64,000 bases of DNA from Bacteroidaceae bacterium (GTDB taxonomy: Bacteria; Bacteroidota; Bacteroidia; Bacteroidales; Bacteroidaceae): positions 1 through 64,000 of the forward strand of contig JAFYNL010000017.1 of NCBI GenBank assembly GCA_017548075.1, given 5' to 3'. Below are positions 1-7,399 of the stretch, piece after piece. Below the pieces are notes generated by a model, which had not been told where the DNA came from, ran no database searches, and worked only from the letters and a program-made list of their open reading frames with translations. Numbering within the stretch: the first letter of the stretch is position 1; each line of letters opens with the position of its first letter. The translations under genes were made by a program, and so were the position numbers.

Positions 1-919
1 ATGGCGAGACGGGTTGTGGCAGAACCTCAACACCTTGCGGCAGAAAGGGATGAAGCGCAAGGACTATACTCGCAGGCAGAAGGACTTCTTCTCGCTTTTA
101 ATCGACAGAGCCTATGTGCAAACCTGCATGAATTACGAAGGGGTGATAAGTTCAAAAGAGCGACTCGCCAATCCAGACAGCACTTTAGCGCACTTGAAGC
201 AGACCTATACACTGGTCGACCCTCATGCTAAGGACTTGCAGTTTGGTCGCGACGGACGCAGTTTCTGGTTTCCCCTCGATGCAGATTTCCTGCCTTATTT
301 CGAAGCTAACGGACTTAACAAAGGTGAAGTGTATGAGATGACCAAATGCTTTGCCAAAGCACAAGCTATCGGAAAGAAGATGAATAACGCTGAAGTGCAA
401 CCCGATAGCGCCATCCAGTCCGTCCATCCTCTTTTCCAACCTGTGCTTCTTGCCCTTAACGATAGTACGCGTGTCCTTGCAGAGCGACTTCAACGAGAGG
501 CTAAGAACCGGATAATGACGGCTCCGGATGTGCCTGGCGACCAGCTCCTGCAAGCCATTGCTAAGCAGTATCCTGGCAAAGCAGTATTCTTTGATCTTTG
601 GGCTACTTGGTGTGGTCCCTGCAAGATGGGCATCGAAGCGATGGAACCCTTAAAGGAAGAGCTGAAAGGAAAGGATGTGGTCTTTGTCTATCTTACCGAC
701 GAGTCAAGTCCGACAAGCACATGGAACAAATATGTTCTCAAGGTTCCTGGTAAGCATTATCGCATCGACTCCCTGAACAAGATTCCTGGCATTACCAGCA
801 TTCCACAGTATTACCTCTATGACCGTCAAGGCGAGAAAGTCTGGGAGCAGAAAGGCTTCAGCAACGAAGTACTAAAGGACATCGAAACGCAGATAGCGAA
901 GGCTCTGGGAAGCCAATAA
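1..919 (+). CDS. TlpA-like thioredoxin-domain protein, 5' end cut by window
   Basis: Thiol-disulfide oxidoreductase of the TlpA/ResA type, expected to act in the periplasm on reduced or misfolded extracytoplasmic proteins. The reading frame is open to the left edge of the window, so the true start and any signal peptide lie upstream; the visible part is about 300 residues. The C-terminal thioredoxin fold carries WATWCGPCK, with WCGPC at about residues 199-203 counted from the TTG at 14, followed by a plausible cis-proline region (GITSIPQYYLY). The first 160 residues are helical and lack a recognisable domain, as is common for Bacteroidetes TlpA proteins. The next gene, 43 bp downstream, is a second TlpA-like protein, so the two are probably co-transcribed. 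A degraded copy of this gene's 3' end lies downstream of that second gene. Confidence 0.85.
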   Translation, partial: WRDGLWQNLNTLRQKGMKRKDYTRRQKDFFSLLIDRAYVQTCMNYEGVISSKERLANPDSTLAHLKQTYTLVDPHAKDLQFGRDGRSFWFPLDADFLPYFEANGLNKGEVYEMTKCFAKAQAIGKKMNNAEVQPDSAIQSVHPLFQPVLLALNDSTRVLAERLQREAKNRIMTAPDVPGDQLLQAIAKQYPGKAVFFDLWATWCGPCKMGIEAMEPLKEELKGKDVVFVYLTDESSPTSTWNKYVLKVPGKHYRIDSLNKIPGITSIPQYYLYDRQGEKVWEQKGFSNEVLKDIETQIAKALGSQ

Positions 920-962
920 TAATATAAGGTATAAGAAAACGTCACTTAAACAAAGTAGCCAC

Positions 963-2078
963 ATGAAAAAGATTTCTTTAATGACCTTGCTCGCTGCCCT
1001 TTGCTTGGCGGCTTGCGTAGAAACAAAGACAAGGACAACGACCGAGATTACGGTTGTTGGTGATTTGAGCGACCCAAAGCCAATCTACCTCAATACTTTC
1101 GGCAGGCTGAGCCCTATTCAACAAGCACAAAGTATTGAAGATAGTATCATCACCTTTGAGCTTGATACGACAGAGGCAATTTTCGTTGTGATAGACCGCA
1201 GCATCGACAAGAGCAGTCCTTGGGTTTGCTCTGTCATCGCCGACGGCACTCCTGTCGAGGTCACCATCAAGGACGGAGTCGGCGAGATAACAAAGGGCTC
1301 CGAGCAGAACATGAAACTGGCTGAGGGGCGCAATCAACTGAGAATCTTGGACGGCAGGATTGACAGCCTCAGGGGCGAGTATTGGAAACTGCGCGAAAAG
1401 TATGGCGATGAGCTTCCAAAAGTGGCGAAAGCCAACTTGGACAAGCGTCGGGATGACATCGATGCGGAAATAATGGCTACAAAGAAGCAGGCCATTCTGG
1501 ATAATGCCGACAATCTGGTGCCCATCTACTTCCTGTGCAAGAATGCAAACGACCTCGGAGTGGAGTTCCTCGAAAGCTTTATAGCCGACTATAAATACAA
1601 GGACCACAAGCAGATGGACTATATTTATAGCGTCATAAACGGGGAAAAGCTCAAGAAGGAAGGCGCTAAGGTCGCGGACTTCGTGGCGAAAGACATGAAC
1701 GGCAAAGAGTGCCATCTGACGGATTATGTAGGCAAGGGGAAGTATGTCCTCGTGGACTTTTGGGCAAGCTGGTGCGGCCCTTGCAGAGCAGAGATTCCAA
1801 ACATTAAGGCCAACTACGAGAAGTACAAGGAGAAGGGCTTCGAAGTGGTAGGCGTCTCGCTCGACTACAAGCAGGAAGATTGGGAAAAGTGCGTCCAAGA
1901 GATGGGCATCACCTGGCCTCAGATGAGCGACCTGAAGGGTTGGCAAAGCGATGTCTGCTGGCTCTATAACGTTTATGGAATCCCCATGACCCTTTTATAC
2001 GACCCCGAGGGAAAGGTCGTTTCGTACTGGTTGACTGGCGAAGCTTTGGGGCAAAAACTGGCAGAAATCTTCGAGTAA
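963..2078 (+). CDS. TlpA family thiol-disulfide reductase, lipoprotein
   Basis: Predicted lipid-anchored periplasmic oxidoreductase of 371 residues. It starts with a lipoprotein signal (lipobox LAAC, Cys18). An N-terminal beta-rich region of about 100 residues resembles the DUF4369 domain found in many Bacteroidetes TlpA proteins. A charged helical linker follows (about 115-235), then an AhpC/TSA-TlpA thioredoxin domain with WASWCGPCR (WCGPC at 270-274). The CGPC pair is intact, so redox activity is expected. The substrate is unknown; family members reduce cytochrome c maturation factors or repair periplasmic thiols. It lies directly downstream of another TlpA-like gene. Confidence 0.9.
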   Translation: MKKISLMTLLAALCLAACVETKTRTTTEITVVGDLSDPKPIYLNTFGRLSPIQQAQSIEDSIITFELDTTEAIFVVIDRSIDKSSPWVCSVIADGTPVEVTIKDGVGEITKGSEQNMKLAEGRNQLRILDGRIDSLRGEYWKLREKYGDELPKVAKANLDKRRDDIDAEIMATKKQAILDNADNLVPIYFLCKNANDLGVEFLESFIADYKYKDHKQMDYIYSVINGEKLKKEGAKVADFVAKDMNGKECHLTDYVGKGKYVLVDFWASWCGPCRAEIPNIKANYEKYKEKGFEVVGVSLDYKQEDWEKCVQEMGITWPQMSDLKGWQSDVCWLYNVYGIPMTLLYDPEGKVVSYWLTGEALGQKLAEIFE

Positions 2079-2139
2079 GCTTCAGCCCACGAGCTTGTTG
2101 AAGGACATCGAAAAGCAGATAACAAAGGCTCTGGAATAG
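2077..2139 (+). pseudogene. Degraded duplicate of the 3' end of the upstream TlpA-like gene
   Basis: The stretch just after the stop of the 963-2078 gene closely matches positions 852-913, the last codons of the first TlpA-like gene. Both contain AAGGACATCGAAA, CAGATA and AAGGCTCTGG in the same order. The downstream copy still encodes LLKDIEKQITKALE and a stop in one frame, but two extra bases near 2087-2095 break the frame further upstream. It looks like what remains of a third tandem TlpA paralogue, or of unequal recombination between paralogues. No start or regulatory signal goes with it. Confidence 0.6.
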
Positions 2140-2159
2140 CTTAATGTGGAGTGATAGAA

Positions 2160-2250
2160 AAGATAACGTGTTATGATGGCCAACGTAACACGTTATCTTT
2201 GTAAACGTAACACGTTAAGTTTGCCATCGTAACTGCAGTTGTTTTCAACC
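2160..2250 (+). repeat. 22-bp-periodic palindromic intergenic element, copy A
   Basis: First of eight related elements in the window. Cores of the TAACRYGTTA type start at 2164, 2186 and 2208, exactly 22 bp apart, and a half core (TAACTGCAGTT) follows at 2230, again 22 bp on. The first core reads TAACGTGTTA and the next two TAACACGTTA, so this copy mixes core orientations. The spacers are T-rich with TTTGC/TTTGT. It lies between the TlpA gene and the blaI-type gene, both on the + strand. Confidence 0.85.
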
Positions 2251-2262
2251 TCAAAATCCCGT

Positions 2263-2302
2263 ATTACTACGAATAACTGTTCAATTACTACAAATAAACG
2301 TT
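2263..2302 (+). promoter_or_regulatory. Tandem 19-bp direct repeat, candidate BlaI-type operator
   Basis: ATTACTACGAATAACTGTT (2263-2281) and ATTACTACAAATAAACGTT (2284-2302) are near-identical direct repeats offset by 21 bp, so they fall on the same face of the helix. They lie 64-103 bp upstream of the promoter box of the BlaI-like gene. TACTAC is the half-site of known MecI/BlaI operators, which makes autoregulation plausible. The operator role is inferred. Confidence 0.5.
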
Positions 2303-2365
2303 AAAAAACGGGGAATTTCGAAAGTTTTCAATATCTAAAGATTGCGATATTCAGAAAAACTCCCT

Positions 2366-2373
2366 TACTTTGC
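2366..2373 (+). promoter_or_regulatory. -7 promoter box for blaI/M56 pair
   Basis: TACTTTGC matches the Bacteroidetes housekeeping -7 box (TAnnTTTG). A TTG at 2342 lies at about the right distance for the -33 box. Because the box covers the upstream in-frame TTG at 2370, translation must start at the ATG at 2400. Confidence 0.65.
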
Positions 2374-2399
2374 TCTCGAAAACCAAACAATTGTGCAAT

Positions 2400-2783
2400 A
2401 TGAAACGCAAGGACAACACACTCACTAAGGTTGAGTTCGAGGTGATGAACATCCTTTGGGATATTCAGAACGGGGCTTGTGCGTGGGACATTCTAGACCG
2501 TTGCGAAGAGCCGAAACCTGCTTACACAACGGTTGCGACCTATCTGAAAGTGCTCTACGAGAAAGGCTATCTCGACTTCCACAAAGTCGATGGACAAGGG
2601 AAAACGCATCGTTATGTACCTCTTGTAACTCGCGCAGAATATACACGCAGAACAATGCAGGAAGTGAAGAAGAACTTCTTTGGAGGCAGCGTGAAGTCGA
2701 TGCTCAGCTACTTCGTCCACGAAGAAAACCTCTCACCAAACGAAGTCAAGGAGTTGCTGGAGTTGACTCAGGAGTCTAAATAA
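2400..2783 (+). CDS. BlaI/MecI-family winged-helix repressor
   Basis: A transcriptional repressor of 127 residues. The N-terminal winged helix (about 7-75, including LTKVEFEVMNILWDI and AYTTVATYLKVLYEKGYL) is the Penicillinase_R fold, and the C-terminal helices (about 85-127) would dimerise. Family members bind operators with TACA-type half-sites and are inactivated by cleavage when the partner membrane protease senses a signal. The partner M56 gene follows 34 bp downstream. The start is the ATG at 2400 because a promoter box overlaps the earlier in-frame TTG. No beta-lactamase is nearby, so the regulon is probably something else, such as a cell-envelope response. Confidence 0.92.
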   Translation: MKRKDNTLTKVEFEVMNILWDIQNGACAWDILDRCEEPKPAYTTVATYLKVLYEKGYLDFHKVDGQGKTHRYVPLVTRAEYTRRTMQEVKKNFFGGSVKSMLSYFVHEENLSPNEVKELLELTQESK

Positions 2784-2817
2784 ACTGTAAATCGCAAATC
2801 GTCAAAAAGTAAAAGTC

Positions 2818-4647
2818 ATGATGTCTGCTTTGTTACTTTACTCCATAAAGTCGGCTTTGGTGCTGACGATGCTGTATCTGCCTTATATGCTGATGCTTAG
2901 GCGTGAGAGTTTCTTCCGCTTCAATCGTCTGATATTGCTGGGAATCTTGCTTTTGTCGCTCGCTTTGCCGCTTTGCAACGTGCCTTGGATGTCACTCGAC
3001 CACCAGCCAGTAGTTCAAGCAGCTCAGCTTCAGATGCTCGAGTTGGGCATTCCTGTTCATGTTCTTCCTGAGGTTCAAGTGGTTGCAGACGGAGCCGTGA
3101 GTCAGCAGACCTCTCGTTTCAGCGTCTTCTTCCTCGTGAGTCTTATATATATAATAGGTATGGTGGTTCTGCTCGTTGCAAGATTTTGGCAGATTGGCAG
3201 GCTGCATTTCGGACTGCACAAAGGTGTTCTCTGGAAGCAGGATGAACAGGGCGTTCGCGTCTACTGCCACGCAGAAGATGTGTCTCCATTCAGTTGGATG
3301 AGGAACATCGTTATCAGCAAGAAGGACTTCGACGAGGCTGGTCGCGAGATTATGTTGCACGAAATGGGCCACATACAGAACTGTCACTCTTGGGATGTTG
3401 TGTTGCTCACCCTCGTACAGATGCTTCAATGGTGGAATCCGCTTGCTTATGTGCTGGGCATCAGCCTTCGTGATGTGCACGAATACGAAGCCGACGATTA
3501 TGTCCTGAGGCAGGGAGTTTCGGCTCAGAACTACCAGTTATTGCTCATAAAAAAAGCCGTTGGCTCAGGTTCCTACGCTTTTGCCAACAGCTTTAACCAT
3601 AGTTTAACTAAAAAACGTATCACTATGATGAAGAAAATTAAGTCAAATCCGTGGATGAGGAGCAAAGCGCTCTATGTCATCCCTGTAGCTGCTTTGGCAC
3701 TCAGTGCCTTTGCTACACCCAAGTTCGTCGCTCCTGTTGAGGAAGCAGTAACTAAACTCGAGGGCAAAGATACGGAACTTTCCGCAAACTTGCAAGCTTT
3801 AGAGGAAGAAAAAGAGAAAATTGAGGTTAAAGAGATTACTGGCGAAGCTGCAGCAAGCGTCGATGAAGCTCTGGAGAAGGACCTTGATAAAGCTCCTGAG
3901 AAAACACAGCCTCTGATTGTTCTCAACGGTCAAATCTTTGAAATACCTAAGGATGCGCTGAAGAACATCAACAAGGAGGAGCAGCTTACGAAACTTCTTA
4001 ATATCAATCCTGAGGATGTCGAGAGCATTTTCGTGCTTCAGAAGGAGGCCGCCGTTTCCAAATATGGTGACAAAGGTTCCAATGGTGTCATCGAAATTAA
4101 CACCAAGAAGAAAGATGACGTCAAGGAACTCGTAAAGAAACTGCCTGGAGCAGAGATGGACGAAGACGGCAATATTAAAATCAACGGCAAGAGCGTCGCC
4201 AAGATTATGGTCGATGGCAGGGAAGCCTTCAACATAGGGGACAGCATCTTTAACGTTCCTGCTGTGAATGCCAAGTATCCTGGTGGTGAAGGCGAGATGT
4301 TTAAGTTCATCTCGATGAATGTCCGCTATCCGAAGCTCTGCAAGGAGTTTGGTGTGCAGGGTCGTGTTCTCGTTAACTTTGTGATAGAGAAGGACGGCAG
4401 CATTACGGAAATCAACAAGCTAAAGTGCCCTGGAATGGAGCTCTCTCAAGTTGATGTGGTTTCCTACAAGGAGAAGAATCCTGAAAGTACAGAAGAACTC
4501 AAGGAAGGTCAAGACTTAGGAGAGTTGCTTTACGAAGAAGCAGTTCGTGTCTTGAAGCTCATGCCGAAGTGGGAGCCTGCTAAGGATAAGGACGACAACA
4601 TCGTGCGCAGTCGCTTCGTCCTGCCCTTCATGTTCCGCCTCAACTAA
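2818..4647 (+). CDS. M56/BlaR1-like membrane metalloprotease with plug-like and TonB C-terminal regions
   Basis: Integral membrane sensor-protease of 609 residues. Transmembrane segments lie at about 5-25, 36-53, 102-122 and 283-300. The M56 zinc motif HEMGH is at 181-185 and the third ligand is in HEYEAD (Glu224), so the protease looks active. It should cleave the BlaI-type repressor encoded just upstream. After the last membrane segment come a charged linker, a short region resembling a TonB-receptor plug (ESIFVLQ...KYGDKGSNGVIEI, about 400-425), and a TonB C-terminal-like domain (about 490-609, with VQGRVLVNFVIEKDG). This architecture is known in Bacteroidetes; the periplasmic domains probably sense envelope ligands. 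ATG codons at 2818 and 2821 are both possible starts. Confidence 0.9.
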   Translation: MMSALLLYSIKSALVLTMLYLPYMLMLRRESFFRFNRLILLGILLLSLALPLCNVPWMSLDHQPVVQAAQLQMLELGIPVHVLPEVQVVADGAVSQQTSRFSVFFLVSLIYIIGMVVLLVARFWQIGRLHFGLHKGVLWKQDEQGVRVYCHAEDVSPFSWMRNIVISKKDFDEAGREIMLHEMGHIQNCHSWDVVLLTLVQMLQWWNPLAYVLGISLRDVHEYEADDYVLRQGVSAQNYQLLLIKKAVGSGSYAFANSFNHSLTKKRITMMKKIKSNPWMRSKALYVIPVAALALSAFATPKFVAPVEEAVTKLEGKDTELSANLQALEEEKEKIEVKEITGEAAASVDEALEKDLDKAPEKTQPLIVLNGQIFEIPKDALKNINKEEQLTKLLNINPEDVESIFVLQKEAAVSKYGDKGSNGVIEINTKKKDDVKELVKKLPGAEMDEDGNIKINGKSVAKIMVDGREAFNIGDSIFNVPAVNAKYPGGEGEMFKFISMNVRYPKLCKEFGVQGRVLVNFVIEKDGSITEINKLKCPGMELSQVDVVSYKEKNPESTEELKEGQDLGELLYEEAVRVLKLMPKWEPAKDKDDNIVRSRFVLPFMFRLN

Positions 4648-4684
4648 CGCCACAGGTTTTAAAAGTTAATAAATCGGCGCCATC

Positions 4685-4726
4685 CTGCTCCTTCGTTGAG
4701 AAACGGAGGAGCAGTTCTTTTTCTTA
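4685..4726 (+). terminator. Rho-independent terminator after the M56 gene
   Basis: CTGCTCC and GGAGCAG form a GC-rich stem, extended inward by TCGTT/AACG pairing around a GAG-containing loop, and are followed by a T-rich run (TTCTTTTTCTT). It starts 38 bp after the stop codon and precedes the ftsY promoter. Confidence 0.8.
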
Positions 4727-4776
4727 ATAAAGAATAAAATAATGTCAAATCTTGCGATGAATTGGGGATTTTTTGC

Positions 4777-4784
4777 TATATTTG
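4777..4784 (+). promoter_or_regulatory. -7 promoter box for ftsY
   Basis: TATATTTG matches TAnnTTTG, with a TTG at 4752-4754 at -33 spacing. It lies 26 bp before the ATG at 4810 and supports that start over the earlier in-frame TTG at 4762. Confidence 0.7.
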
Positions 4785-4809
4785 CACACGAAACAAAGCA
4801 AGAAAAGAT

Positions 4810-5766
4810 ATGGGACTCTTTAACTTCTTTAGCAAAGAGAAAAAGGAAACGCTCGACCAAGGGCTTGAGAAAACGAAGGAAAGCTTTTTGGGTAAGTTGA
4901 CGAGAGCCGTTGCTGGTAAGTCGAAGGTGGATGATGAAGTGCTCGACAACCTTGAGGAAGTGCTTGTGACGAGCGATGTTGGAGTGGATACAACACTAAA
5001 CATCATCAAGCGCATCGAAGCAAGAGTGGAGCGGGATAAGTACGTCACAACCGACGAACTGAATGGCATTTTACGCGATGAAATCGCACAATTGCTCACG
5101 GAAAACAACACCGACGACACCGAAGGCTTTCAGATTCCTGCGGACAAAAAACCGTATGTCATCCTTGTTGTGGGTGTGAATGGAGTGGGCAAGACGACCA
5201 CTATCGGCAAACTTGCCTACCAGTTCAAGGAGGCAGGACTCAAAGTTTGTCTTGGTGCTGCCGATACTTTCAGAGCTGCTGCCGTTGAGCAGATAAGCAT
5301 TTGGGGTGAGAGGATTGGCGTTCCCGTCATCAAACAGAAGATGGGAAGCGACCCTGCAAGTGTGGCTTACGACACTTTGAATAGTGCGATTGCAAACCAG
5401 ATGGATGTTGTTCTCATCGATACTGCAGGCCGACTCCACAATAAGAAGGGCCTCATGGATGAGCTTACGAAGATTAAGAGGGTGATGCAGAAGCTGATGC
5501 CTGATGCTCCTCATGATGTTATGCTTGTCCTCGATGGCAGTACTGGCCAGAATGCTTTCGAGCAGGCAAAGCAGTTCACGTCTGCCACAGAAGTCACCAG
5601 TATGGCCATCACCAAACTCGATGGCAGCGCAAAGGGTGGGGTAGTGATTGGTATCAGTGACCAATTCAAGATTCCTGTTCGCTACATCGGCCTCGGAGAA
5701 CGAGCCGAAGACCTCCAGCCCTTCAATCGCAGAGAGTTCGTTGACTCGCTGTTCAAGCAATCATAA
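4810..5766 (+). CDS. ftsY: Signal recognition particle receptor FtsY
   Basis: GTPase receptor for the signal recognition particle, which delivers ribosomes making membrane proteins to the Sec translocon. It has 318 residues. A short charged N-terminal region and the helical N domain (about 20-95) precede the G domain with GVNGVGKT (122-129), DTAGR (204-208) and TKLDG (268-272). The GVVIGISDQFKIPVRYIGLGE segment is typical of SRP GTPases. The long acidic A domain of E. coli FtsY is missing, as in many Bacteroidetes. The start at 4810 follows the promoter box at 4777. rimO follows 10 bp downstream. Confidence 0.97.
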   Translation: MGLFNFFSKEKKETLDQGLEKTKESFLGKLTRAVAGKSKVDDEVLDNLEEVLVTSDVGVDTTLNIIKRIEARVERDKYVTTDELNGILRDEIAQLLTENNTDDTEGFQIPADKKPYVILVVGVNGVGKTTTIGKLAYQFKEAGLKVCLGAADTFRAAAVEQISIWGERIGVPVIKQKMGSDPASVAYDTLNSAIANQMDVVLIDTAGRLHNKKGLMDELTKIKRVMQKLMPDAPHDVMLVLDGSTGQNAFEQAKQFTSATEVTSMAITKLDGSAKGGVVIGISDQFKIPVRYIGLGERAEDLQPFNRREFVDSLFKQS

Positions 5767-5776
5767 CCTTCCTTTC

Positions 5777-7090
5777 ATGAAGCGCAACTGCATAGATATC
5801 ATTACTCTTGGCTGCAGCAAGAACCTTGTTGACAGCGAGAAGCTCATTCACCAACTTGAGTTGAACGGCTTCGAGGTGACGCATGATGCTGAAGACCCCA
5901 AGGGTGAGATAGCTATTGTGAATACTTGCGGTTTCATCGGTGATGCCAAAGAGGAAAGCATCAACATGATTCTCGAACTAGCTCAACGCAAACAAAAAGG
6001 TAAGCTCAAGCAGCTAATCGTGATGGGTTGCCTGTCTCAACGCTATTTGCAGGAGTTGAAGGTGGAACTTCCGGAAGTAGATTGCTTTTATGGCAAGTTT
6101 GATTGGGAGCAGATTATCACAGACCTGAAGGGCACTTATCACAAGGAAGCCTGCAACGAACGCAGGTTGACGACGCCTTCGCACTATGCCTATCTGAAGA
6201 TAAGTGAGGGCTGCAATCGCCATTGTGCCTATTGTGCCATTCCCATCATCACAGGCAAGCAAAAGTCCCATTCCATCAAGGAAATCGTGGCTGAAGTGGA
6301 GAGTTTGGTGGCAAAGGGAGTGAAGGAGTTTCAAGTGATTGCCCAAGAGTTGACGGGCTACGGCACAGACCTTTATGGCAAGCAGATGATAGCGCCGCTT
6401 ATCGAACGCATTGCCGAGGTTCCGGGAGTGGAATGGATCAGGCTTCACTATGCTTATCCGACCAACTTCCCAATGGAACTTCTGCAGGTCATGAAGCGTC
6501 ACAAGAACGTCTGCAAGTATCTCGACATCGCCCTTCAGCATATCTCCGACAGCCAGCTCTCGGCTATGAGGCGACACATCAATCGTCAGCAGACCTACAA
6601 CCTCATCGAAACCATTCGCCGAGAAGTGCCTGGCATTCATCTTCGCACAACCCTGATGGTCGGCTTCCCTGGTGAAACTGAGGAGGATTTCAAGGAGTTG
6701 CTCGATTTTGTGAAGTGGGCGAAGTTCGAAAGAATGGGCGCTTTTGCCTATAGCGAAGAGGAAGGAACCTACGCTGCAGAGCATTACAAAGACGATGTTT
6801 CAGAGGAAGTGAAGCAGGTTCGCCTAAGTAAGTTGATGCGGCTCCAGCAGCAGATTAGCGAAGAGGTTCAGCAAAGCAAAGTCGGTCAGACTCTGAAGGC
6901 CATCATCGATAGAGAAGAAGGCGATTACTTCATTGGCCGAACTGAGTTCGATTCCCCAGAAGTTGACCCCGAAGTGCTCTTCAAGAAGACCGATTCGCCC
7001 AACCTAAAACCAGGAATGTTCGTCCAAGCAAAGATAGAAAATGCCGATGAATTCGACCTTTATGCTCGGATAGAAGAACGAACAAATTGA
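5777..7090 (+). CDS. rimO: Ribosomal protein S12 methylthiotransferase RimO
   Basis: Radical-SAM enzyme that methylthiolates a conserved aspartate of ribosomal protein S12. It has 437 residues. The N-terminal UPF0004 domain carries the auxiliary-cluster cysteines Cys13 (LGCSKNLVDSE), Cys51 and Cys85. The radical-SAM motif is at Cys146, Cys150 and Cys153 (GCNRHCAYC), and the C-terminal TRAM domain ends the protein. LGCSKNLVDSE separates RimO from MiaB. The ATG at 5777, just after the ftsY stop, fits the family start (MKRNCIDIITLG). It is probably co-transcribed with ftsY. Confidence 0.97.
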   Translation: MKRNCIDIITLGCSKNLVDSEKLIHQLELNGFEVTHDAEDPKGEIAIVNTCGFIGDAKEESINMILELAQRKQKGKLKQLIVMGCLSQRYLQELKVELPEVDCFYGKFDWEQIITDLKGTYHKEACNERRLTTPSHYAYLKISEGCNRHCAYCAIPIITGKQKSHSIKEIVAEVESLVAKGVKEFQVIAQELTGYGTDLYGKQMIAPLIERIAEVPGVEWIRLHYAYPTNFPMELLQVMKRHKNVCKYLDIALQHISDSQLSAMRRHINRQQTYNLIETIRREVPGIHLRTTLMVGFPGETEEDFKELLDFVKWAKFERMGAFAYSEEEGTYAAEHYKDDVSEEVKQVRLSKLMRLQQQISEEVQQSKVGQTLKAIIDREEGDYFIGRTEFDSPEVDPEVLFKKTDSPNLKPGMFVQAKIENADEFDLYARIEERTN

Positions 7091-7111
7091 TTAACTTATA
7101 ACCTCAAACAT

Positions 7112-7387
7112 ATGAACAACAAAGAATTTATTGCCGACTTGGCGAATCGCACCAAGTTAGGAAGCAGAGAAGTCACTTCGTTGGTGAGTGCCACAGTTTC
7201 TGCTATCATTAGTGAACTAAAGGAGGAGAACACGATAACTGTTCCCGGATTCGGTTCTCTCGAAGTGAAAAAGAAGTTGGAAAGGGTGTTGGTTAATCCC
7301 ACGACCAAGCAAAGAATGCTTATTCCGCCTAAGATGGTGGTGAACTTCAAACCAAATACTTCGTTGAAATCAAAGGTTAAAAATTAA
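7112..7387 (+). CDS. HU family DNA-binding protein
   Basis: Histone-like protein of 91 residues, the usual HU/IHF length. It has the N-terminal helical dimerisation part (NKEFIADLANRTKLGSREVTSLV) and the beta-arm region starting TVPGFGSLEVKKK. The arm is short and lacks the usual RNP run, reading TTKQRMLIPPKMVVNFKP instead. It follows rimO by 21 bp and precedes, by 12 bp, a second HU-type protein that carries a membrane anchor; the pair may form heterodimers (inference). Confidence 0.93.
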   Translation: MNNKEFIADLANRTKLGSREVTSLVSATVSAIISELKEENTITVPGFGSLEVKKKLERVLVNPTTKQRMLIPPKMVVNFKPNTSLKSKVKN

Positions 7388-7399
7388 GATTTAGGCACT

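Noticed and set aside
978-1946. Long open frame on the - strand across the TlpA gene
   Set aside because: It mirrors the codon structure of a well-supported + strand gene and has no recognisable domain or promoter. The same applies to other long antisense frames, such as those across the beta-galactosidase and the V-ATPase genes.
2400-4647. BlaI/M56 pair as a beta-lactam resistance operon
   Set aside because: No beta-lactamase or penicillin-binding protein gene is nearby, and M56 regulators of this type are common and diverse in Bacteroidetes.
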